A DNA stretch of 64,000 nt from Renibacterium sp. Its GTDB lineage: Bacteria; Actinomycetota; Actinomycetes; Actinomycetales; Micrococcaceae. Each line of letters starts with the position of its first letter. Within the stretch, counting starts at the first letter, position 1. A model generated the notes under the pieces. The model was not told the origin of the DNA. It searched no databases and worked only from the letters and a program-made list of their open reading frames with translations. A program made the position numbers and the translations under genes. Location of the stretch: contig JAFOLH010000001.1 of NCBI GenBank assembly GCA_017419405.1, positions 186,001 through 250,000 of the forward strand. Reading direction: 5' to 3'. This document shows, piece after piece, positions 26,373 to 33,267 of this stretch.

Positions 26373-26771
26373 GTGAGTACTGCAGAAAACCCTGAATCGA
26401 ACCCGGCGGAAACCCAGCATTCCCGGGTGGAAACGCTTGTAGGGCAATGGTTGCCGTTGCCTGACGTAGCGGAGCTTTTGGACGTTTCGATCACCCGGGT
26501 GCACAGTCTGATCGATGAGCGCGCGGTGTTGGCCTTGCGCATCGGGGAACGGAAAATCCGATCAATACCGGCGGAGTTCTTCGCCGAGAACCGGCCGCTG
26601 GACAGTTTGAAAGGCACCTTCGCGGTTCTTTTGGACGCCGGTTATTCCGATGAAGAGGCGATCGCCTGGTTGTTCACCCCGGACGATTCGCTGCCCGGGC
26701 GTCCGGTTGATGCGCTGCATGCCGGACGGAAGACCGAGATCCGACGTCGGGCCCAAGCGCTGGCCTGGTAA
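26373..26771 (+). CDS. Rv2175c-like helix-turn-helix DNA-binding protein
   Basis: 132-residue protein with a winged helix-turn-helix (LPLPDVAELLDVSITRVHSLI) and the C-terminal region of the Rv2175c family (LDAGYSDEEAIAWLFTPDDSLPGRPVDAL, seen in part as EEAIAWLFTPDDSLPGRP). In M. tuberculosis Rv2175c is phosphorylated by the neighbouring kinase PknL on an N-terminal threonine, which abolishes DNA binding. Here the N-terminal tail has threonines at residues 3 and 13 as candidates, and the PASTA kinase is two genes away. GTG 26373 is preferred over the longer frame from 26334. The direct target genes are unknown. Confidence 0.82.
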   Translation: MSTAENPESNPAETQHSRVETLVGQWLPLPDVAELLDVSITRVHSLIDERAVLALRIGERKIRSIPAEFFAENRPLDSLKGTFAVLLDAGYSDEEAIAWLFTPDDSLPGRPVDALHAGRKTEIRRRAQALAW

Positions 26772-26778
26772 CCCCGGC

Positions 26779-26804
26779 CTGAGCTGCCCCGCGGGGCAGC
26801 TCAG
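26779..26804. terminator. Bidirectional terminator, perfect palindrome
   Basis: CTGAGCTGCCCCG is followed at once by its complement CGGGGCAGCTCAG. It sits between the convergent Rv2175c-like gene and the polyprenyl synthase gene. Confidence 0.8.
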
Positions 26805-26805
26805 C

Positions 26806-27885
26806 TCAAGCGCTGCGCTGAACCGCGGCCTGAGCCATGGATTGCAGTGCTTGGCCGCTCAGCGGATCCAAAGGCAGGGCGGACAAGGCTGAGAACGCCG
26901 CATTGCTGTAATCGTCGATGAGCGATTCGGTGGCATCCACCGCGCCGCAGCTTTGCATGATCTGCCGGATGCGCGCGATATCGGCTTCGCCCAAATCCGG
27001 AATGCCCAGACGCTGGTCGACGAATTGGGCATCGTCCGGCCCGGCCAGCCGCAGCGTGTAACCGATCAAAACCGTGCGTTTGCCTTCCCGGAGGTCGTCG
27101 CCGGCCGGTTTGCCAGTGGTCGCCGGATCGCCGAAGACCCCCAGCATGTCGTCCCGCAGTTGGAAGGCTTCGCCCAGCGGCAACGCGAAATCGGAATAGC
27201 CACGCAAGAGGCTTTCCGGCGCCCCGGCCAAGGCCCCGCCGAGAACCAGGGGGTGCTCGGTGGAGTACTTGGCCGATTTGTACCGGATGATCGATTGCGC
27301 CCGCTCCACCGCGTTTTCGGGTCCGCGCGAGGGGCCGGCTACTTCTTCCAGGATGTCCAGGTATTGGCCGGCCATCACTTCGGCCCGCATCGTGTTGAAC
27401 ACCGACCTGGCGCGCTTCGGCTCGGACACCTGGAAACTGGCGAACACTTCTTCGCTGAAGGAGAGGCAGAGATCGCCGGCCAGGATTGCCGCCGCATGGC
27501 CGAACCGCTCCGGGTCCAAGGCCCAGCGTTGCCGCTGGTGCAGTTGGCTGAATTGCCGGTGCACGCTGGGTGCGCCGCGCCGGATGTCCGAGCGGTCGAT
27601 GATGTCGTCGTGGATCAAGGCCGCGGCCTGGAACAATTCGAGGGCGGCGCCTGCGGTGGTGATCGGGGTGGTCGGTGCCGGGTCGCCGCCGGCTCCGCGC
27701 CAGCCCCAGTAGCACAACAGTGCGCGCATCCGCTTGCCGCCGGTGACCAGGCCCGAAATCGTCTCGATCAAGGCTTGGGCGTCGCTGGAGATCACCGCCA
27801 GCTCGGAGCTCTTGACCGCCAGGAAGTCCTGCAGCTCCTGATCCAGTGCGCCGGTGTAGTCGGCCTGGTCCTGTTGAATGCTCAC
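26806..27885 (-). CDS. Polyprenyl (geranylgeranyl-type) diphosphate synthase
   Basis: 359-residue trans-isoprenyl diphosphate synthase condensing isopentenyl diphosphate with allylic diphosphates. The first aspartate-rich motif is HDDIIDRSD and the second FQLRDDMLGVFGD, with GGKRMRALL as the substrate-binding segment. Chain length is not certain; the position matches mycobacterial Rv2173 (IdsA2), a short-chain enzyme, so a geranylgeranyl product for menaquinone or carotenoid synthesis is plausible. The ATG overlaps the stop of the upstream lipoprotein gene by 4 bp (ATGA), so translation is coupled. It ends at a palindromic terminator. Confidence 0.92.
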   Translation of the reverse strand: MSIQQDQADYTGALDQELQDFLAVKSSELAVISSDAQALIETISGLVTGGKRMRALLCYWGWRGAGGDPAPTTPITTAGAALELFQAAALIHDDIIDRSDIRRGAPSVHRQFSQLHQRQRWALDPERFGHAAAILAGDLCLSFSEEVFASFQVSEPKRARSVFNTMRAEVMAGQYLDILEEVAGPSRGPENAVERAQSIIRYKSAKYSTEHPLVLGGALAGAPESLLRGYSDFALPLGEAFQLRDDMLGVFGDPATTGKPAGDDLREGKRTVLIGYTLRLAGPDDAQFVDQRLGIPDLGEADIARIRQIMQSCGAVDATESLIDDYSNAAFSALSALPLDPLSGQALQSMAQAAVQRSA

Positions 27886-28463
27886 TTGAGGGCGGCTTGG
27901 GCGACGTTAGCGCCCAAGGTGAAGGTGTTCAGACCGTTTTCCGAGGTGATCGACAGGCTGATCGTCTCTTTTCCGTCACTGCGGACGAAATCCTTGCTGA
28001 GCAGGCCGCCCGAGGCGTCGCCGGGCAGCAAGCTGAAGCCCTGATCCGTGAAAGCCTTGGTGTAGAAGGCCACGATGTCGTCGCTGCTGGCGGTGGTGGT
28101 GGCGACGAGCGATGCCGCGGCAGGGTCTTTGCTCTTGTCGAAGGCGCTCTGCTTGACTTGGGCTCCGGTGAACAAAGGCAAGAGCGTGCTGGGGAACCCG
28201 CCGACCAGATTGCCGACGGTCGAGGTGGCTTGGGCGGAGGCGGTGCCCGGGGTGGACTCCGACGGCGTCGCCGGGCTGCTCGGCGAACCGGCCGACGTCG
28301 TGCTGGTGCTGGGCTGCGGCTGCGGTTCCGCGGTGCTGCACGCGCCCAACGCCGCGATGCAGAGCAAAGCCCCGGCCGCAATCGAAAGGGTCTTCGTGGT
28401 CGATGTCTGCGGGGTCCTGGTCTTCGCGGGCGCTGCCGGCGAAGCCGCTGGGCGTTCAGTCAT
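27882..28463 (-). CDS. Putative lipoprotein
   Basis: 193 residues. A 25-residue N-terminal extension is followed by a hydrophobic segment ending AALGAC, a lipobox whose cysteine would be lipidated. A long Ser/Thr/Pro linker comes next, then a small C-terminal domain (QSAFDKSKDPAAASLVATTTASSDDIVAFYTKAF). It is probably anchored on the outer membrane leaflet. I do not recognise a functional family. TAGACT lies seven bases before the ATG, so the mRNA may be leaderless. Coupling to the polyprenyl synthase gene by a 4-bp overlap is the only functional hint. Confidence 0.75.
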   Translation of the reverse strand: MTERPAASPAAPAKTRTPQTSTTKTLSIAAGALLCIAALGACSTAEPQPQPSTSTTSAGSPSSPATPSESTPGTASAQATSTVGNLVGGFPSTLLPLFTGAQVKQSAFDKSKDPAAASLVATTTASSDDIVAFYTKAFTDQGFSLLPGDASGGLLSKDFVRSDGKETISLSITSENGLNTFTLGANVAQAALK

Positions 28464-28470
28464 GGTTTCC

Positions 28471-28476
28471 AGTCTA
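28471..28476 (-). promoter_or_regulatory. -10 box of the lipoprotein gene, near-leaderless
   Basis: On the minus strand TAGACT is followed by seven bases (GGAAACC) and the ATG. The divergent dinB gene has TATCAT at 28495-28500, so the two promoters overlap within 50 bp. Confidence 0.5.
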
Positions 28477-28509
28477 ACTGTCGGTGCCTGGAACTATCAT
28501 GGAGTTGCT

Positions 28510-29796
28510 ATGGCCCCCGGTGCAATTGACCCCCAGGAGCCCGGTGGCGGACTCCCGGCCGGGCGCGATTTCCAGGCTGCTCCGGGCCGGGGGGAAACTC
28601 CTCAGCAGCATGCCGATTGCGGCATCCTGCACGTTGACATGGATGCCTTTTTCGTGGCGGTCGAACAGCTGGAACGGCCGGATCTGGTCGGCAAACCGAT
28701 GATCGTCGGATTCCCGCACGGGCGCTCGGTGGTGCTTTCGGCCTCCTACGAGGCGCGGGCTTTCGGTGTCCGTTCGGCGATGCCGATGGCCGCGGCGATC
28801 AGATTGTGCCCGCAGGCGGTGATTTGCGAGCCCCGGCACCAGCGGTACTACGAAGTGTCCAAGCAGCTGATGGCGATCTTCGAATCGATGACCGACAAAG
28901 TGGAGCCGCTCAGCGTGGACGAGGCTTTTTTGGACGTTTCCGGAGCCCGGTTGCGGCTCGGTTCCCCGCTTGAGATTGCGCGGTTGATCCGGCGCCGGGT
29001 CCGGGCCGAACTCGGGATCACGGCGTCGGTCGGCGTGGCCGCGAGCAAATTCGTTGCGAAAATCGCGTCGACCCGTTGCAAACCGGACGGGCTGCTGCTG
29101 ATCCCGGCCGAGGAGACCGTGGCCTATTTGCACACCTTGCCGGCCCAGGCGCTGTGGGGCGTCGGCGCCAAGACCATGAAAGTGCTGGAAAGCCGGGGCA
29201 TCCACACTGTGGAGCAGATCGCCAAAACCCCGGTAGCGCTGCTGCGTCGGATGCTCGGCGCCACGGGCGAGCACGTGCACCGGCTCTCCTGGGGGATCGA
29301 TCCGCGTCCGGTGACTGCGCTGCGGGTGGACAAAAGCATCGGGGCGGAGGAGACCTTCGGCGAAGACACCACCGACGATGTGCTGCTGCACCGGGAATTG
29401 CTCCGGCTCGCGCACCGGACCGGGAGCCGGTTGCGGGCTGCCGGCTATTCCGCCCGAACGGTTGCGATCAAACTCCGCTATGAGGACTTTTCCACGATCA
29501 CCCGCTCGCGCACGGTTCCGGTTCCGGTGGACAGCGCGCAATTGATGTACCAGGAAGCGGTGAAGCTGTTGCGGAATCTGGGTGATCGTCCGATGGCGGT
29601 GCGGCTGATCGGCTTGCGTGCGGAAAATTTGGAATCCAGCGCGCAGGCCGCAGTGCAGCTGAGCTTCGAGCGCAGTGAAGACAATTGGCGCAGCGCCGAA
29701 GCGGTGATGGACGCCGTCGGCCACCGCTTCGGCGCCGAGCAAGTGGTTCCGGCCCGGCTGCTGCGCAAGGCCCCGCCAAAGCTTACCGATGGGTAA
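28510..29796 (+). CDS. dinB: DNA polymerase IV (Y family)
   Basis: 428-residue error-prone translesion polymerase. The palm motif HVDMDAFFVAVEQ has the first metal aspartate, and SVDEAFLDVSGA the second metal pair. YEARAFGVRSAMP is the Y-family finger region. The thumb (GVGAKTMKVLESRGIHTVEQI) and little-finger domains are complete. A 38-residue N-terminal extension rich in Pro and Gly precedes the core. ATG 28510 is preceded by GGAG; the open frame upstream lies in the divergent lipoprotein gene and is rejected. No SOS-box match was evident in the short upstream region. Confidence 0.93.
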   Translation: MAPGAIDPQEPGGGLPAGRDFQAAPGRGETPQQHADCGILHVDMDAFFVAVEQLERPDLVGKPMIVGFPHGRSVVLSASYEARAFGVRSAMPMAAAIRLCPQAVICEPRHQRYYEVSKQLMAIFESMTDKVEPLSVDEAFLDVSGARLRLGSPLEIARLIRRRVRAELGITASVGVAASKFVAKIASTRCKPDGLLLIPAEETVAYLHTLPAQALWGVGAKTMKVLESRGIHTVEQIAKTPVALLRRMLGATGEHVHRLSWGIDPRPVTALRVDKSIGAEETFGEDTTDDVLLHRELLRLAHRTGSRLRAAGYSARTVAIKLRYEDFSTITRSRTVPVPVDSAQLMYQEAVKLLRNLGDRPMAVRLIGLRAENLESSAQAAVQLSFERSEDNWRSAEAVMDAVGHRFGAEQVVPARLLRKAPPKLTDG

Positions 29797-30007
29797 CGAC
29801 TGCGGGTAGGAAGGCTTCCCGGCTTTCGGTTCTCAGCCAAGAAGCCTATTCTTAAAGGTACGACGACGATGAATCGCTTCCGCCGGCAGTGCGAGTGTGA
29901 AGTCCGAGTCAACACTGGGAACCAGAAGCATGCCGCGGTTCGTTGGGTTGGTTGAGGCCGAGCCAAGGGCAAGGCGTGATGACGGCATTGACCTGAAGGA
30001 GGTCGTG

Positions 30008-30376
30008 ATGCCCCTGTCGGAGCACGAACAGAGGCTGCTCGATCAGTTGGAGCAGCAGTTGCATGAGACCGATCCGAAGTTTGCCAGCGCGCTCGGAAAC
30101 GATCGCGCCCGGACGCTGTCCACCAGGCATATCGTCTTCGGCGTCCTGATCAGCATCGTCGGCATCCTGGTGTTGCTCCTGGGCGTCGGCATCCAGCAGA
30201 TCGTGGTCGGCGTGCTCGGATTCCTGGTGATGGGCGTCGGCGTTTATGTGGCGACCGTCCGCAAGGGAACGGTCAAGACCCCGGCTTCGGACGACGGCGC
30301 GAAAGTCGGCAAGGCGAAGAGCGGGTTCATGAGCAACCTCGAAGAGCGTTGGGACGAACGGCGTCGTGGCGAGTAG
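30008..30376 (+). CDS. DUF3040 membrane protein
   Basis: 122 residues starting MPLSEHEQRLLDQLEQQL, the hallmark of the actinobacterial DUF3040 family. A cytoplasmic amphipathic N-terminus is followed by two closely spaced transmembrane helices (IVFGVLISIVGILVLLLGVG and IVVGVLGFLVMGVGVYVA) and a basic tail (NLEERWDERRRGE). AAGGAGG precedes the ATG at the right distance, so the longer frame from 29897 is rejected. The family lies just upstream of mraZ in many actinobacteria, including mycobacteria, which hints at an envelope or division role. Its function is unknown. Confidence 0.88.
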   Translation: MPLSEHEQRLLDQLEQQLHETDPKFASALGNDRARTLSTRHIVFGVLISIVGILVLLLGVGIQQIVVGVLGFLVMGVGVYVATVRKGTVKTPASDDGAKVGKAKSGFMSNLEERWDERRRGE

Positions 30377-30391
30377 CCGCGATTGCGCTGA

Positions 30392-30493
30392 TTGACGATC
30401 GAAGCCCTGCAGTAGTCTGCGGGGCGGGCGGACCGGCTCGGTGGGAGAGATTCGGTCCGCAGGATAGGCCCCGGTAGCTGCCGGGGTTTTTTT
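30392..30493 (+). ncRNA. Candidate small RNA with its own promoter and terminator
   Basis: TTGACG (30392-30397) and TAGTCT (30413-30418), 15 bases apart, form a promoter-like pair. Transcription from about 30425 would give a transcript of about 69 nt. It has a hairpin GCGGACCG (30428-30435) / CGGTCCGC (30453-30460), and it ends with CCCCGG (30469-30474) / CCGGGG (30481-30486) followed by seven T (30487-30493), the only textbook intrinsic terminator in the window. Alternatively the whole segment is simply the terminator of the DUF3040 gene with an extra hairpin. Confidence 0.4.
30469..30493 (+). terminator. Rho-independent terminator with T7 tail
   Basis: A CCCCGG/CCGGGG stem around TAGCTG is followed by seven T. 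It ends the DUF3040 transcript or the candidate small RNA. Confidence 0.85.
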
Positions 30494-30624
30494 GTGCCCG
30501 GAAACCGGGGCGAACCGGAGCGCCCCGCGTTGCGCGTGGCAACTCCCGGGCGAATGCCTGAGCTAGCCAGCCGGAAGCGGCATCGGCCCGGGCGACGGCT
30601 TTCGGACTTGAGCCGCAGTATTGC

Positions 30625-30640
30625 CTCCACTTTCCTCCAC
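30625..30640 (-). promoter_or_regulatory. MraZ-type box A (minus-strand orientation)
   Basis: CTCCACTTTCCTCCAC, i.e. GTGGA twice at 10-bp spacing on the minus strand. It differs by one base from the box in the mraZ promoter. Confidence 0.45.
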
Positions 30641-30645
30641 GCCGG

Positions 30646-30684
30646 CTGGACTGTGCCGCAAAACAACTGGACTGTGCCGCAAAA
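30646..30684. repeat. 21-bp tandem repeat, two copies
   Basis: CTGGACTGTGCCGCAAAA occurs at 30646-30663 and 30667-30684, a period of 21 bases, or two turns of the helix. It lies between MraZ-type boxes A and B in non-coding DNA. Confidence 0.7.
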
Positions 30685-30759
30685 AACTGCACGCATGGCG
30701 GAACGCGCGGGATCCGAGCTCTGTGGCGATGCCCTGCAGCGGATCTTGGCCAAATTTCC

Positions 30760-30775
30760 CTCCACTTTCCTCCCT
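30760..30775 (-). promoter_or_regulatory. MraZ-type box B (minus-strand orientation, half degenerate)
   Basis: CTCCACTTTCCTCCCT. It shares the 15-mer CCTCCACTTTCCTCC with box A (30624-30638 and 30759-30773). Confidence 0.4.
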
Positions 30776-30852
30776 GTGCAAAAAGTCCCTAGAAATAAAG
30801 GGAAAAGAAGCGAAAATTTCAGCGACACACAGGAATAAAAGCCAGACGCGCG

Positions 30853-30883
30853 TTGACGGTGGTGGATTGTGGAGTAAAGTGGA
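30853..30883 (+). promoter_or_regulatory. mraZ promoter with overlapping MraZ-type repeats (box C)
   Basis: TTGACG (30853-30858), 16 bases, then TAAAGT (30875-30880). Three GTGG(T/A) repeats start at 30859, 30869 and 30879, exactly 10 bp apart, filling the spacer and the -10. MraZ is known to bind tandem short direct repeats of about 10-bp period in its own promoter and repress it, so this is a likely autoregulatory operator. The leader to the mraZ start would be about 35 bases. Confidence 0.7.
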
Positions 30884-30921
30884 GCGTGTAAGAGGGCGGT
30901 GGTGAATCGGGAGGTGGCGAG

Positions 30922-31353
30922 GTGTTCCTTGGGACTCACTCACCGCGCCTCGATGAAAAAGGGAGGTTGATCCTCCCCGCCAAATTCCGGGATGAGCTCG
31001 GCAACGGTTTGGTCCTCACCCGAGGGCAGGAACGTTGCATCTACGTCTTCAGCCAGCGGGAATTCGAACGAGTGCACGAGCAGATGCGGGAGGCCCCGAT
31101 TTCCTCCCGGCAGGCACGCGATTACATTCGGGTTTTCCTTTCTGGAGCGTCGGACGAAATGCCGGACAAGCAAGGGCGGGTCACGATTCCGCCGGCGCTT
31201 CGGGCGTATGCCGGTTTGGACCGGGAGTTGGCCGTGATCGGCGCCGGCACCCGGGCTGAAATCTGGGATGCGGCAGCCTGGAACGACTACCTCCTGGAGA
31301 AGGAAACCGCCTTCTCCGACACCGACGACAACGACATACCCGGAATCTTCTGA
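30922..31353 (+). CDS. mraZ: Transcriptional regulator MraZ
   Basis: 143-residue AbrB-like DNA-binding protein that heads the dcw cluster and represses it in other bacteria. Both MraZ halves are present, each with the DxKGR signature: [17 protein letters not shown] and [15 protein letters not shown]. The start is GTG 30922 behind GGGAGGTGG. The protein forms ring-shaped oligomers whose subunits contact tandem DNA repeats, in line with the repeats in its promoter. It is the first gene of a run of about 20 genes on the same strand. Confidence 0.95.
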   Translation: MFLGTHSPRLDEKGRLILPAKFRDELGNGLVLTRGQERCIYVFSQREFERVHEQMREAPISSRQARDYIRVFLSGASDEMPDKQGRVTIPPALRAYAGLDRELAVIGAGTRAEIWDAAAWNDYLLEKETAFSDTDDNDIPGIF

Positions 31354-31388
31354 CGGATCTTGGATGAGATCTCCAGCCGCCCGGCCCC

Positions 31389-31414
31389 TCCTGACGCACC
31401 TTCCCCGGTGTCAG
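31389..31414 (+). ncRNA. Candidate mraW RNA motif hairpin
   Basis: CCTGAC-GC-ACC pairs with GGTGTCAGG around the loop TTCCCC, in the gap between mraZ and rsmH. The mraW RNA motif described for actinobacteria is a hairpin before mraW (rsmH) with a conserved CUUCCCC-like loop, which fits in position and loop sequence. Its role is thought to be cis-regulation of wall genes. Matching is from memory of the motif, not from a covariance search. Confidence 0.5.
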
Positions 31415-31513
31415 GCGGAGCGCATGGTGCGGAGGGGGATCTGGTCCAAGAACCACAGACGGGCCGGACAGCTTCGCATCAGACCGCAGGGAACCAGGCA
31501 GGGGAGAGCAGCA

Positions 31514-32518
31514 GTGGCAAACACACCACCGCCCGAGGCGTCTTCCCGGCATGTACCGGTGCTGCGGGACCGTTGCGTCAACTTGCTCGCGCCGGGCATT
31601 GAATCCGCGAATGCGCAGGGCCGCCGCGCAGTGGTCATCGATGCCACGCTGGGCATGGGCGGGCACAGCGAGGCCCTGCTGCAGCGCTTCGAAGAACTCC
31701 ACCTGATCGGCATCGACCGGGACCTCCAAGCCTTGGATCTCGCCGGTGGCCGATTGCAGGAATTCGAGGACCGGACCGATTTGGTGCACGCGGTCTACGA
31801 CGAGATCGCCGAAGTGCTCGAGGATCTCGGCATCGATCCGATCGGCGGTGTGGACGGGGTCCTGATGGATCTGGGCGTGTCCTCGTTGCAGCTCGACGAA
31901 GTGGACCGGGGTTTCGCCTACTCCTATGACGCTCCGCTGGACATGCGGATGGACACCAGCCGGGGCCAGAGCGCTGCCGAGGTGGTGAACAACTATTCGG
32001 AAGCGGAGCTGGCCGCTTTGATCCGCCGCTGGGGCGAAGAAAAATTCTCCGGCCGGATCGCCAACCGGATTGTTGCGGCCCGGGCGGATCGTCCGTTCCG
32101 CACGACCGCGGAATTGGTCGAAGTCATCCGGCAGGCGGTGCCGGCTGCGGCCGCACGCACCGGCGGGCACCCCGCGAAACGCACCTTCCAGGCGCTCCGC
32201 ATCGAAGTCAACGAAGAACTCGTGGTGTTGGAACGGGCAGTTCCCGCCGCCGTCGACGCCCTCGGCATCGGTGGCCGGGCGGTGGTGATGTCCTACCACT
32301 CTTTGGAAGACAAGATCGTGAAGAAGGTCTTCAGTACCGGAGCGACTTCGGCGGCGCCTCCGGGGTTTCCGGTGGAGCTGGATTCGCAGAAGCCGGACCT
32401 GAAGATCCTGACCAAGGGCACCGAAGTGCCCACTGAGGCCGAAATAGCAGAAAACCCCAGAGCCGCGTCGGCGCGGCTGCGGGCAGTCGAACGAATCCGG
32501 CAGAGGAGAACCCCATGA
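31514..32518 (+). CDS. rsmH: 16S rRNA (cytosine-1402-N4)-methyltransferase
   Basis: 334-residue SAM-dependent methyltransferase (formerly MraW) acting on C1402 of 16S r[20 protein letters not shown] opens the domain, [14 protein letters not shown] is the SAM-binding motif, and [21 protein letters not shown] and [12 protein letters not shown] are family signatures. GTG 31514 is preceded by GGGGAGAG. The frame is open upstream to 31268, but that part lies in the mraZ gene and leader. It overlaps ftsL by 4 bp (ATGA). Confidence 0.95.
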   Translation: MANTPPPEASSRHVPVLRDRCVNLLAPGIESANAQGRRAVVIDATLGMGGHSEALLQRFEELHLIGIDRDLQALDLAGGRLQEFEDRTDLVHAVYDEIAEVLEDLGIDPIGGVDGVLMDLGVSSLQLDEVDRGFAYSYDAPLDMRMDTSRGQSAAEVVNNYSEAELAALIRRWGEEKFSGRIANRIVAARADRPFRTTAELVEVIRQAVPAAAARTGGHPAKRTFQALRIEVNEELVVLERAVPAAVDALGIGGRAVVMSYHSLEDKIVKKVFSTGATSAAPPGFPVELDSQKPDLKILTKGTEVPTEAEIAENPRAASARLRAVERIRQRRTP

Positions 32519-33213
32519 GCGCCGCCGCACAGAACGCAGGCAATGCCCGGAAGGCGTCATTGAGCGCTGTCGTGGGCAACACCGCGCGCAAATTGTCCGG
32601 GGACAATCTGCCCGGCCGCCCGGGTGCGGGTGCCAAACGGGAACGCACTCCGTTGTCGGTCGTGGCCGGGGCTCCGGCCCGGCGGACCGTGCCGTTCGCG
32701 GTTTTCTGCCTTTTGGCCCTGGTTGCCGCCTTGGCCACGGTGCTGGTGCTGAACATCTCGGTTTCTTCCAGCCAGTACGAACTGGTGAAGCTGAAAAATG
32801 ACCAAAGCAGCTTGAACAAGACCAACCAGGATCTGACACAGCAGCTGCAAAATGCCCAGGCTCCGCAGAATCTGACCAACAAGGCGCGAGAATTGGGAAT
32901 GGTCAGCGCGGCGTCGACGGGACAGATCAATGTGGACACGGGAACAGTTGCCGGGAATCCCAGCCCGGCAGCAGCGGCGGACAAGCCGCTGCCGATCATT
33001 GCCGCGCCGGCGCTTCCCGGAACCGCAGGCAACGCCGCAAATCCGGGCAGTGCCGGGAATCCGGGAGCTGCCGCCAACTCGGGCGCTCCCGCGGGCCAAC
33101 CGGCCGGAACTCCCAGCGGCCAACCGGCCGGCACGACACCGCCGGCCGCAGCAGCACCGCCGGTGGACCTGTATGGCGGAAGCATTCCGTCGCCGCTGCA
33201 GAAGGCTCCTTGA
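32515..33213 (+). CDS. ftsL: Cell-division protein FtsL-like
   Basis: 232 residues, identified by position between rsmH and ftsI. It has a basic cytoplasmic N-terminus of about 60 residues, one transmembrane helix ([20 protein letters not shown]), then a periplasm-facing coiled coil ([20 protein letters not shown]) with the ARELGMV motif of FtsL/DivIC proteins. A long low-complexity Ala/Gly/Pro tail follows, with repeats such as GQPAG. FtsL joins FtsB and FtsQ to activate FtsWI at the septum. The tail is longer than in many relatives. Its start overlaps the rsmH stop by 4 bp. Confidence 0.85.
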   Translation: MSAAAQNAGNARKASLSAVVGNTARKLSGDNLPGRPGAGAKRERTPLSVVAGAPARRTVPFAVFCLLALVAALATVLVLNISVSSSQYELVKLKNDQSSLNKTNQDLTQQLQNAQAPQNLTNKARELGMVSAASTGQINVDTGTVAGNPSPAAAADKPLPIIAAPALPGTAGNAANPGSAGNPGAAANSGAPAGQPAGTPSGQPAGTTPPAAAAPPVDLYGGSIPSPLQKAP

Positions 33214-33267
33214 TTCCGAGACCAACCCAAGCCATGAACCCGATGTGAAATGTAATGAGGTCTTTCC

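Noticed and set aside
30494-30838. Open frame of 114 codons upstream of mraZ
   Set aside because: No Shine-Dalgarno, atypical codon use, and it overlaps tandem repeats and MraZ-type boxes.
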